Source: Claviceps africana
Lineage: Eukaryota > Ascomycota > Sordariomycetes > Hypocreales > Clavicipitaceae
Direction of reading: 5' to 3'
DNA length: 64,000 bases
NCBI GenBank assembly: GCA_018360145.1
Contig: SRPY01000056.1
Coordinates: 19,576 to 83,575 of the forward strand
In this document: positions 35,240-45,296 of the stretch, in pieces
How positions within the stretch are numbered: position 1 is the first letter of the stretch
Layout of the letters: each line of letters opens with the position of its first letter
Program-made: the position numbers and the translations under genes
Notes under the pieces: generated by a model
Databases searched by the model: none
The model's input: the letters and a program-made list of their open reading frames with translations, nothing else
Told to the model about the DNA's origin: nothing

Positions 35240-37407
35240 AATCCTCGCAAAGAAAGCAAAGCTTGCCGAGCTCAAGCGACAAAGGGAATTGCGAGCGAGT
35301 CAAGCGAGCGCAAGCCGCTTAAGCCTAGGCCCTGGTGAAGTACGCTTTGCTTGAGACGATGCATTCATCATATGCATCAGTCCATCTCTACACCTCCAGA
35401 CTTCTTCCTCCAGAGACTCTCTGACTCAGTTCATCCATCCAGTTCATAGCATCCAGTCCTGGCAGAGCAGACAATCGCCGCGAAATCGAATCTCTTATAA
35501 ACAGTCTTGTGGGCGAGAGTCGACCGGGGTCGACGTTGGGCGGTGCTGCGTCTCCTGGCCCGCGAGGGAGTCGACCCAATAGTGTTCTCAGTGCGGGCGA
35601 ACTGAGTAACGGAACATCCGAATATGCAGCGATATCAACCGCGCATTCAGCTCCGCCGCCGGTGCCGCCGCCGCAGCTTAGTACAGCCGCTTTGACGACA
35701 GTGTACGAATGCCCACCGTCGCCAGTCAAGGAGATTTTCTCATATAGCAAAGGCGTCCAAACCTCGGATGAATGGACCTCAACTACCAGAGACAGAGCGC
35801 AGTCAACGAATTCCGACATTGGCGATCTTGCAACCACCTCAAGTTCACCAACCAAGAGACAAAGCAGACGGGAAAGGGATCGGGAGGAAGAGTTGCGCCA
35901 GAAGATCCGCGAAGAGGTCGAAGAGGAGCTGAGGGCGGTCAAGGAGTCCATTGCGGACGGCAATGCCGCGGCACAGACGCTGTCATCGTCCAACTATCCC
36001 TCCAGGGATCTCAGTCTAGAGGAGCTGGAAGCCGTTACTCGCTCGGAAGAGTTTGTCGACTTTCTCGAGCAATCCACCAAAGTCATAGAACGAGCGCTTG
36101 ATCAGGAAACGTACGACATCCTGACAGACTATGCTCTGCAAGGGAAAGATAGAGACGAAGAGGACGAGGAGACTGGCAACACAGGTGGACGAGGATCGCA
36201 TAGAATCAAAGAAATTGCCCAGTTCTTCGATGAGCGGTGGTCCAAGAAGCGGATGATAAGCGGTATCGATTTCTCGCCCAAGTTCAGTGAACTGCTTCTT
36301 GCGTCGTACACGAAAAACCCCACTGCGCCTCACGAACCCGACGGCCTCGTCCAAGTGTGGAATACGCATATGCATGATCGACCGGAATATGTCTTCACCG
36401 CCCAATCCGACATCCTCACGGCCAAGTTCTCTCTCTATCACCCCAATCTCATCATTGGTGGTTCTTACAGTGGACAAGTGCTTTTGTGGGATACGCGAGC
36501 GAAGGCGGCTCCTGTTCAGAAGACGCCCCTTACTGGTTACGGCCACGCGCACCCGATCTACTCGGTCAACATTGTTGGAACGCAGAACGCGAACAACATC
36601 ATCTCGTGCTCCACCGACGGTGTGGTGTGCGGATGGAGCATGGACGTTTTTGCTCAGCCTCAGGAGCTTCTCGAGCTGAAGAACCCAAGCCAAGCCAAGG
36701 TTGCCGTGGAGGATGTCAGTCCCACGTGCGTCTCGTTCCCCCAAACGGATCCGACATTCTTCCTGGTAGGGAGCGAAGAAGGCACGATATTTCCCTGTCA
36801 CAGGTACGATCGCGCTGGCGCCAAGGCCGGGGTGGACAAGAAGATTAGCTACAAAGGTCACACAGCCCCCGTCATGTCCGTGGATTTCCATCCATCGCGA
36901 GGTCCAGTCGATTTGGGCGATTTGGTCATCTCATCCTCTTTGGACTGGAGCGTGAAGCTCTGGAAGGTGCGAGCACCTGCAGCCACGTCGACCATTGGCG
37001 CTAGCGACGGCAGCGTGGCCCCGCTGATCGATTTTGTCCGAGAGGACGTTGTCTATGACGCCAAATGGTCGCCTGTGAAGCCGAGCGTTTTTGCTCTCGT
37101 TGATGGGGCGGGATGGCTGGAGCTGTGGGATATCGCAGTCGAGACAGAGGAGCCAGTTTCTCGAATCTCACCCAGCCAGCGCCAGGACGGGAGGACTATG
37201 CTCTCCAAGAGCTTGAACAAAGTCACTTGGGAACCCAATGACGGCAAACGCTTGGCAACTGGCGGGATCGATGGGTCTCTGACGGTCTTCGAGGTTGGCA
37301 GTGCTTTGGGCGGCAAAGACGGCCTGAAGAACGACGAATGGACCAATGTGAAGAAGCTTGTGAATCGCGTTGAGGCGGTTGGTCTGAATGGAGCGATGAT
37401 TGTGTAG
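35220..37407 (+). CDS. Cytoplasmic dynein intermediate chain
   Basis: Two exons: 35,220-35,339 and 35,443-37,407, 694 residues. The intermediate chain scaffolds the dynein tail, binding heavy chain, light chains and dynactin for retrograde transport and nuclear migration in hyphae. The N-terminus MQQRRDEILAKKAKLAELKR is the charged helix that binds dynactin p150. PGRADNRREIESLINSLVGE follows. KGVQTSDEW (about residue 143) resembles a light-chain binding site. A basic/acidic helical region follows, then WD40 repeats from about residue 310 to the end. The intron acceptor is ambiguous: phase fits GTACGC to the AG at 35,442, but GTGAAG (35,334) to the AG at 35,449 also keeps frame and changes only a few residues in a variable linker. 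Confidence 0.93.
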
Positions 37408-38786
37408 ACACTGACTGAGGGGAACGAGGGAGGTTGTGCCAAAATGTGGGAGAAACAATTTGTGGCATCACAAATTACAAACAGTCACAATGACAATGGT
37501 CCACAACAGTGGTCGCAACAAAGTTGCTCATTCTGTATACCCCGACTGCACTAGAGACGTAATAATAAAACAAACCTCTACAAACACGGAAGGGGACGAC
37601 TCCACCGCCAGAAGACGAAGGGTTGAGGTCGAGTGCCATGCCCAATGCCGACGAGATATGATGTTGGGGCGGATCATGCCGCGTGGTAGGTTAATGGACT
37701 CATGCGTCTGGTCACGTGCTGTAAGGGCCGAAACCGGATAATTTTCACTGCCGATCAACTCGCATGAGTCGGCATCGACGCTCAACTCTTTTGGCCTTTC
37801 TCATGACCTGTCACAATGTGATCACTAGGGCGGCGAGGCAAAATGGGTCTCGAAAACTGTGTCCGTGACCTACTTGGTGGTTTTTCTACTACACAGTAGG
37901 TAGGTCTGCGGTAGTCATTACGTGACGGTCGAGCTGGCTATTACAAATGGCTCTCTAAATACGTTTCCATCAGACGGCCAAAAAAAAAACCAACCTATTC
38001 AATTGTGAGTTCCATATTCTTCTAGTCTTTGCCATGCCACTTTTCATGATGCATTCAATTATTGTTGAATTCTGCAATTCCGACAGCCTCTCGTGGGTTT
38101 GTTTGTGGACACCTTTCTCCCTGATTCTTGAGTTTTTCTCCTTCCCATCTTGACTGCCAACACGAGGGAACGGACCTTTTGTCTAACATGACGACTCGTA
38201 GGCATCCTCGCTACGCGCGGAGAGGTAGGACATACGGGTCTGCATCTCCCGGCCCTGCGCTCACGAGTCACGGGAGAGTGTCGTCGTGCGGGCGCATAAA
38301 TCATCCCGTCTCTTCAAGCCGGCCAGTCCTCGATGATGTCCAGACTGCTGCGGGCGTCTTCGTCCGCAGGTGCTCAAGATACATATCGCTTTTACGCACG
38401 TCGCCTTTGGCAAAGGAGCTTTGAACACTCATTCAATGACGCAGGGTGCGGCGGAAGTTTGTCAAGCACTTGGAGGTCGTTCTCACCTGGAGAGATGATG
38501 ACAAAAGTCGAGATTTTCAACGCGCTGCGTAGCTTTGCTTCAAGAGGCTAAGCGCGCTGACACTTGGCGGGAACGTTGGGATGCCAACTGGAGCAAACTC
38601 TCAGCAACGAGCTTTGCGGTATCAGATAAGTGAGGTCCAAGGACGCAACACAACCCGCGATTGCATCCAAGCAGTTGGTACGCGCTTCGAGCCCTCCTGG
38701 GCCAGCAAAGCTCGTCAAGCTCTTTCAAATCTCCTATGGTGGAACTTTGTGGAGGGCTAGGTTCTTTCGGATTTGGCCAGGGCCGT
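37408..38786. other. Intergenic stretch next to the AT-rich tandem repeat
   Basis: Normal GC. Two short overlapping open frames around 38,059-38,424 and a fragmentary coding-like run near 38,540-38,760 (for example RERWDANWSKLSATSFAV, interrupted by TGA) are visible. They may be remains of a broken gene, but I recognise no family and cannot define limits. A small TACCTA-type patch lies near 37,870-37,905. Confidence 0.4.
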
Positions 38787-39602
38787 AATAGAGGCCTTAG
38801 AGTGTAGACACCTCTTTTATACCGTAAGATGCAAGAACCTATCCCTTAATTAAGTTTCACTAAAGGAGACTTTCTCCTTATTCTATCGCTATAATCTACA
38901 CTAGATCTTCTATTAAGCGGTCTATTACCTCTATATAATTTAGGAGGCTAAATACATTTAAATAAATAGTTTAAATAAATTTTTAAGTCTTTTTTAAAGG
39001 TAAGCTTTACTTTAATTATATATTAAGCTTTAAGTAATAAAATATAATAATATTAATATTAAAAGGGTATTCTAAAAAGTATAGCCTAGCCCTTACTATA
39101 ATATTATACTTTAAATACTATAGAATGTAATGCTATTTAATAATATACTGCTTTTAAGCTTTATTATAGCTTTATTTATAGAGTTATAAAGGAAGCCTAT
39201 ATAATTTCTATATTAATATCCCTTTTTATTTTATATAACTATAGCCTTTATTAGCGCTACTATAAACTTAGATTTAAAATACCTCTTTTATAGGTACTGT
39301 TAAATAGTATTAATATAATAACTACTTAAGTTTAATAGTTATTTTATAATTAATAAAAGAAAAGCTAATATTCTTTAAAAAAGCCTTTATAAAGAAATAT
39401 AAGTCTTATTAAAGTATATAGGGTAGAATTACCTTATACTCTAACTTATAATATAAACGCCGTTAATCTATATAGAATATATAATTAAATTAATTAGGAC
39501 ATGCTGCTAAATTTATATAAATACCCTTAGAGGTAGGAGCGCTATATAAGGGGATTTTATATGCCGGGTTCTCGCTTCGTGTAGTACGTCCTGGGCACTG
39601 GA
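38787..39602. repeat. First copy of an 816-bp AT-rich tandem repeat
   Basis: Begins AATAGAGGCCTTAGAGTGTA and ends GTAGTACGTCCTGGGCACTG plus GA. The core is RIP-like (AT-rich, CA/TG-poor) while both ends keep normal GC. The next copy follows with no spacer and has exactly the same length; differences are mainly C/T and G/A. No coding capacity is seen. TGTAGACACC and GGGCA near the ends might be LTR-like termini, but no target duplication was found. Confidence 0.85.
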
Positions 39603-40418
39603 AATAGAGGCCTTAGAGTGTAGACACCTCTTTTATGCTGTAAGATATAAGAACCTATCCCTTAATTAAGTTCTACTAAAGGAGACTTTCTCCTTATTCT
39701 ATTACTATAATTTACACTAAATCTTCTATTAAGCAGTCTATTACCTCTATATAACTTAAGAGGCTAAATACATTTAAATAAATAGTTTAAATAGATTTCT
39801 AAGTTTTTTTTAAAGGTAAGCTTTACTTTAGTTATATATTAAGCTTTAAGTAATAAAATATAATAATATTAGTATTAAAAGAGTATTTTAAAAAGTATAG
39901 CCTAGCCCTTACTATAATATTATACTTTAAATACTATAGAATGTAATGCTATTTAATAATATACTGCTTTTAAGCTTTATTATAGCTTTATTTATAGAGT
40001 TATAAAGGAAGCCTATATAATTTCTATATTAATATCCCTTTTTATTTTATATAACTATAGCCTTTATTAGCGCTACTATAAACTTAGGTTTAAGACACCC
40101 TTTCTATAAATACTATTAAATAGCATTAATATAATAACTACTTAAGTTTAATAGTTATTTTATAATTAGTAAAAGAAAAGCTAATATTCTTTAAAAAAGC
40201 CTTTATAAAGAAATATAAGTTCTATTAAAGTATATAAAGTAAAATTACCTTATACTTTAACTTATAATATAAGCGTTATTAATCTATATAAAATATATAG
40301 TTAAATTAATTAGGATATACTGCTAAATTTATATAAACACCCTTAGAGGTGGGAGCGCTGTATAAGGGGATTTTGTATGCCGGGTTCTCGCTTCGTGTAG
40401 TACGTCCTGGGCACTGGA
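39603..40418. repeat. Second copy of the 816-bp AT-rich tandem repeat
   Basis: Head-to-tail with the first copy. Examples of change: ACCGTAAGATGCAAG in the first reads GCTGTAAGATATAAG here. Mutations fall in both copies, as expected if RIP acted on both. The right border is abrupt: unique GC-rich DNA (AGCCGGAGCGG) follows and the tubulin cofactor gene ends 102 bases further. Confidence 0.85.
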
Positions 40419-40519
40419 AGCCGGAGCGGAAAACGCACGTGGAATGGACGACGGGAACAGGAACGTAGGTCTAGCATGAGAATTATTCGTTCTACAGGTT
40501 TTTTTTTTTGCCAGCGTCC

Positions 40520-42395
40520 TCACAGCCGCTCCACCCGAATGCGCACGTCCGGCCCATCAACGCAGTACCCCAACTGCTTGGGCCCATCCCGGAGGACGAC
40601 CTCGCGCTTCACCCACCGGCCCGACCTGCCGCTCTCGTCCTCCCCGTCATCACTGCCCGGGAGCGGGCGCGACGATGGCGGCTCCTCGTCGCCGCTGCTC
40701 TCGCCGTCGCGGTCGTCGTGCCCCGCCACGGGATCCCACTCGCCCGTCTCCCATATCAGCTGCAGCTGCAGGGGCGACAGGCCAAATAGCGCGCCCGCGA
40801 TGCCCTTGACGGCATAGACGTCAAACGACTTGGGTATCCGCCGCGTCAGGGGCTCGGGCTTGGGTCCGTGGAAGACGACAGTGACGAGACGGGCCTCAAG
40901 GAACGAGGGGTTGACGTCGTTGCGGCGGACCACGTCGGGCTCGCCGTAGAGACGGCAGAGCTGCGCGTAGCGGGGGTGCTGCGCCAGGACCGTGGACTCC
41001 GCGGCCTCGGGCACCGTGGCGAGCTGCTTGGCTATCCGCGAGAGGTAGAACATTTCGGCGTTGGACCGGTCGGCCGGCTTGATGGGGGCGAAGTTGAGGC
41101 TCTGCAGGTTCGCGAGCCGGCCCACGGTGACCATGTGGGATTCCTCTTCCGAGGACGACGGGGTGGAGGACGAGGCCGCTTGGTCGTCTACGCCGACGGC
41201 GTCGTAGACGGGATTGTGGGACAGGCGGAGGCCCGTCAGGCCGGCGAAGTGAACGGCCAGGGCGTCGACAAAGGACCAGGTCGCGACGTCGTTGTACGAT
41301 AGGTCGAGGTACCGGACCGAGGGGGGGAACACGGGCGCCCCAGCTGCGGCAGCAGTAGCGGCGGCGGGGGCGGCGGCGCCGTGGGGATCTCGAGAGGAAG
41401 AGGAAACGGCAGTCATGTTGTTGCCCTTGAGGTGGAGGCTGCATAGACTGGTCAGGGATGTGAGGCTGGCGAGGTCCGACAGAGCAGCCAAGTCGTTGAA
41501 CTCGAGATTCAGCGACGTCAAGGTCGACGGGAGATGGGCGTAGTCGACCGGCGGCAACGAGCCGAGCTGGTTCGATCCCGCATGGAAGGCGACAAGGCTC
41601 GGACACCGCGCCGCCACGGCACACAACTCCTCCCAGCTCAGCAGCGTCTCCTGCAGCGAAAGCTCCGTCACATGGGCAAAAGCATCAGGCATCCTGCGCA
41701 GCGACTCGTCGCGCAAGAGATGACCGAACCGATTACCACTGCCCAACAAAGACGGTGAAAAAAAGAAAAAAAAAGGAAAAAAGTCAGTCGGGAAAAGGAA
41801 GAAACCAGAGCAAGCACAGAGCACAGCGGCAGAGGAAAACGGACATACTTTATGCTCAGCCTCCGCAAGCCGCTCAGCTCCGAGCAAATATCCACCACCG
41901 GCCCAATCGTCTCAAACAGATTCCTGCTCAGGTCCAGATGCGCGATGCTCGGGCACGACGCGGCAATCGACTCGTCAGCCTCGGTCCCGGCCACGGCGAC
42001 GCGCAGGCCGTCCAGGATGACGGTCCTGAGCTGCTCCACCTGCGCCAGTTGCCTCCAGATCTTGTCGAAGCCCACCTGCTCGGCGACCTTGGTCCCCGAG
42101 ATGCGGATCAAAGGCTCGCTCCTGGCCTCGGGGGACTGGTCGTCGCCGCCGAGGTACTTTTCCCGGAGGGCAGACAGGAAGCCCTGGGGCGAGTCCCTGG
42201 GCCGCGTGGGTCGGACAAACGAGGCGGCCGTGGGGGATTTTGACAAGCCTGGTGGGTTGTTAGGTTTCTTTTTTTTATTGTTATTATTAAAGAAGAAGAA
42301 CTAGAAGAAAGGAGAGAAAGGGGTGAGAAAAAGGCGACAAAGGGGAGCAGAGGAGATAGAGGAGGGCCTTTGCTCTCTTCCCCTTCCTCTCCCTT

Positions 42396-42467
<72 letters not shown>

Positions 42468-42651
42468 AACACATACACGTAAAATATCGCACCCCCCCAT
42501 GAGAGCCATTGTGTTTGCCGCGCGACCCGTCATCCCACTCCACGCCCAGCCAGGACCCTGTCGTGCCGGCCACCGGCCCCGAGTAGCGCACCGTGCAGAG
42601 CGCTCCGGCGTACGAGACGCGCTGGCCGAGGCGCGGCGGTGCTTCGCTCAT
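40520..42651 (-). CDS. PAC2: Tubulin-specific chaperone E (tubulin-folding cofactor E)
   Basis: Three exons: 42,651-42,477; 42,248-41,849; 41,738-40,520, 597 residues. Cofactor E (yeast Pac2, human TBCE) works with cofactors C and D to assemble and disassemble alpha/beta-tubulin. The order of domains fits: an N-terminal CAP-Gly domain (residues about 5-60, with GVEWDD and GKHNGSHGGVRYF), leucine-rich repeats (about 130-400, e.g. LDLSRNLFETI, LNLEFNDLAAL, LDLSYNDVATW), and a C-terminal ubiquitin-like domain (about 480-597, VTVVFHGPKPEPLTRRIPKS). The start codon opens MSEAPPRLGQRVSY. Intron 1 (228 bases) carries a 67-base homopolymer. Two alternative-frame open frames inside exon 3 are GC-driven shadows. 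Confidence 0.93.
42397..42463. repeat. 67-base poly(A) (poly(T) on the gene strand) in PAC2 intron 1
   Basis: Uninterrupted A from 42,397 to 42,463 on the plus strand. On the coding strand it is a poly(T) beginning 14 bases into the intron. No flanking direct repeat indicating retroposition was found. Confidence 0.9.
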
Positions 42652-42744
42652 GGGAGAGTCTCGTCGGCGTGGGTGCGATTGCGTCGAGGGCGGAACGGGG
42701 CGCGTGGCGGTTCCATGAAGCTGGTGATGGGTCGTGGCTGGCGA

Positions 42745-42800
42745 GTCGTGACGGGCAAGTCGTGACGGGCAAGTCGTGACGGGCAAGTCGTGACGGGCAA
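42745..42800. repeat. 14-bp tandem repeat upstream of PAC2, four copies
   Basis: GTCGTGACGGGCAA is repeated four times exactly, about 95 bases upstream of the start codon of the minus-strand gene. Confidence 0.9.
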
Positions 42801-43128
42801 GTCGGAGGTCGTGCCTCGTGAGCATTTATTTGGTCATCGACGTTGGCCGATGCGGGGCCCCACTTCCCGTTTCCACCCAAACACATCATTATGACTGGCG
42901 GCAGAAATCAAACGTCACGGACGACGCAGGAGACAAGAAAAGCACAGTATTGTTTTGTATATCGGTTCCAAGTACATCCGCTCGACACCTCTCTTCCCCT
43001 TTCTCGTACAGTCAGTCATCCGTGGTGACACGCGCACATGTCCCTTGGTTCCTTCGCTAGCTAAAGTAGACAAAATCTCGCCGTCACGACTCGTGAAAAC
43101 ATCCACCGCCGCTCTCCCCCCACTTCAC

Positions 43129-44325
43129 TCACAGCTTGCTCGGAGCGGACCTCGTAGCCGTCCTGATGAGAGCACGCCCGTTGCTCAGACAAACCTTGCC
43201 CCCGGCAACCTCGGTCGTGAACCGCACCTCGTCAAAGTCCCCGTCCTTGTCGCCCGTACGCCAGGCCCGCGTGACCAGCTTGTCGCCGGGCCTCACGGGA
43301 CTCGCGAACCGGGCCTGGTACTCCTTGATGTTGGCCGGGTCGCTGCCGCCAAACTCCCTCAGCAGCAGCAGGCAGGTGGTGTTCCACGAGTACAGGCCGT
43401 GCAGAATGGCGCCGCCAAAGCCCATCTTCTTGCCGGGCTCGGGGGTGGCGTGCAGGGGGTTGTAGTCGCCGTTGAGCCGGTACAACAGCGCCGACTCGTG
43501 CGTGGTCTGGTGCTCCAGCACGGCATCGGGCTGCCGGTCGTCGGGGGGAGGGTAGTTCTTGGTGGGAGGACCCTTGGGGCCGTGCCAGCCGCCCTGGCCG
43601 ACGAAGAAGGACGACGAGGTGATGCGCGTGTAGACGTCGCCATTGGCCGCGTCGACGAGGTCCGTCTGCACATCCAGCACGGTGCCGGGGCGGCCCTTGT
43701 CGTAGACGCCGAGCACCTTGGTCCGGGCCTCGAACTTGCTGTCGTCCGACGACGTGGGCAGCCGCTTGAGGAATTCCATTCTGCGCTGGCCGTCGACGAC
43801 GCGGGTATAGTCGAGTTCGGGGACCCCGGGAATCTTGTCGGCCTTGGAGGCGGCGTAGAAGTCGGTGACATCTTGGTTGGTGCCCTTGAAGCCTTTTGTG
43901 TTTTGAAGGGGTCAGTCCTTTGCTTTTTTTTCTTGTTTCGTTTCTTCTTTTATTTGGGTTGAAAGGAGAACAAGACGGCGGCCCAATTGGAGAGACGTGA
44001 CGAGGATCGCGTACTGAGAAGAATGGGATATGTAGGGACCACGGCAAACTCGGGGTGGAGCTCCTGTGAAGACGGGAACGGTCAGCATGGCTGTCTACGT
44101 GATGGCTTTTCTTTTCTTTCTTTCTTTTTTTTCCCCTTCCTTGACTTGATTGCCTTCTTATTCTGCGTAGCCTCCATCACCGCAACAGGGAGGACTCTGC
44201 CTTACGTAGAGAAAGTGAAGCTCATCGGCCGTGGCACCGATGCTGTTGGCAAAGAGCAGCACGTCTCGCTTGCACCACGACACCTCCTGCGGGCGATACT
44301 GGAAACCGACACCGGGGCCGGACAT
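43129..44325 (-). CDS. MaoC-type enoyl-CoA hydratase 2, peroxisomal (C-terminal SKL)
   Basis: Three exons: 44,325-44,206; 44,063-44,015 (49 bases); 43,892-43,129, 310 residues. The protein has two hot-dog halves like the hydratase-2 part of fungal multifunctional enzyme Fox2. The active-site block LNGDYNPLHATPE contains Asp199 and His204 of the hydratase-2 motif. Expected reaction: reversible hydration of trans-2-enoyl-CoA to (3R)-hydroxyacyl-CoA. The last three residues are Ser-Lys-Leu, a canonical PTS1, so it should be imported into peroxisomes. It is a stand-alone hydratase, not the full Fox2 fusion, and may serve beta-oxidation or a secondary-metabolite route. The second exon restores ELHPEFAVVPTYPILLSF, typical of the family. 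Substrate is inferred only. Confidence 0.9.
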
Positions 44326-45296
44326 GACGGGACACGGGGGATGTGAATGAGAAATGGGAAATGGGAAATGGGAAATGGGAACCGGGCAACTGTGATCAGG
44401 TCGGGCGGCCTGCGGACTCTGGCGATGAGCGGAGGGCGGCAACAAGGGCAGTTGCGCGGCGCAAGGTGGGAAACAATGTACGTGCCTCCTTCCCCAAGAC
44501 CTCGAGCGGCTCGGCTCCCTGGACGTCACGTCCGGTACATGTATACCTACTAGGTACCTAGGTACTTAAGCAGGTACGGCAAGTCCAGGTCATCCCGAAC
44601 ATTTGGCCATACAATTTGGGTGCGAAACGTTTCGGGATTACTTACGACCCACTCACGGGTACGTACTCGGTGCTGTCCCGTGGGGCCGTGCCTGGTCCGG
44701 CGGCGTTCCCTCCCCGGCTGACCCTGCGCCGCCAGCCGAGGCATCTGAGCCGCGGTTACGGCTGCCCCGCGTCTGCACTGCATGGCTGACCTATGCAAAT
44801 CGGCCGACGGACATCAAATCCATCCACGATGCATCATCCATCAACCACGTCTCTGCCCTTCCTCCTCGCAACCACGAACCATGAGTCGTCCGACTCCCGT
44901 CCTGCCTGCCAGCCACTGTCACCGCATGTGCGCCGAGCTCATCTCCTTTGCCATGCTGCTGCAGCACCTCGCCACCTCGACGACGAGTCTGCACGTGCGC
45001 AAGGTACCGAGACACCAACATCCTGTTGCGCCGGCGACGACCCGCGACGGGATCCTCAGAGTCATGCCGTCGCGTTAGATAGAAGCGCTGCCTGAGATCA
45101 ACAGCTTTTTCTTTTTTATTTTAAAAAAAAAGAAGAAGGAGAAGAAGAAGAAGAAGAAGGGACCGTTCTACGCCTTTCACGTCGCTTACCTCGAAAATCA
45201 GAGATGGAAAAAAAAAACCGTCTATAAAGAAGCTAGTTTGGCATACGGCAAGCCATTTACAAGACAACGGAACAACACAGGGACAAGGAAAAAAGA
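44326..45296. other. Intergenic region between MaoC and OPT genes
   Basis: Contains a GGGAAAT tandem (about 44,350-44,382), a TACCTAGGTAC patch (44,541-44,582) and a GAA-rich run (45,131-45,160) just past the transporter stop. Open frames here lack support. Confidence 0.5.

Noticed and set aside
40896..41624. 242-codon alternative minus-strand frame inside PAC2, and a similar one at 43,232-44,047 in the MaoC gene
   Set aside because: Arg/Pro-rich shadows of GC-rich coding sequence in another frame.
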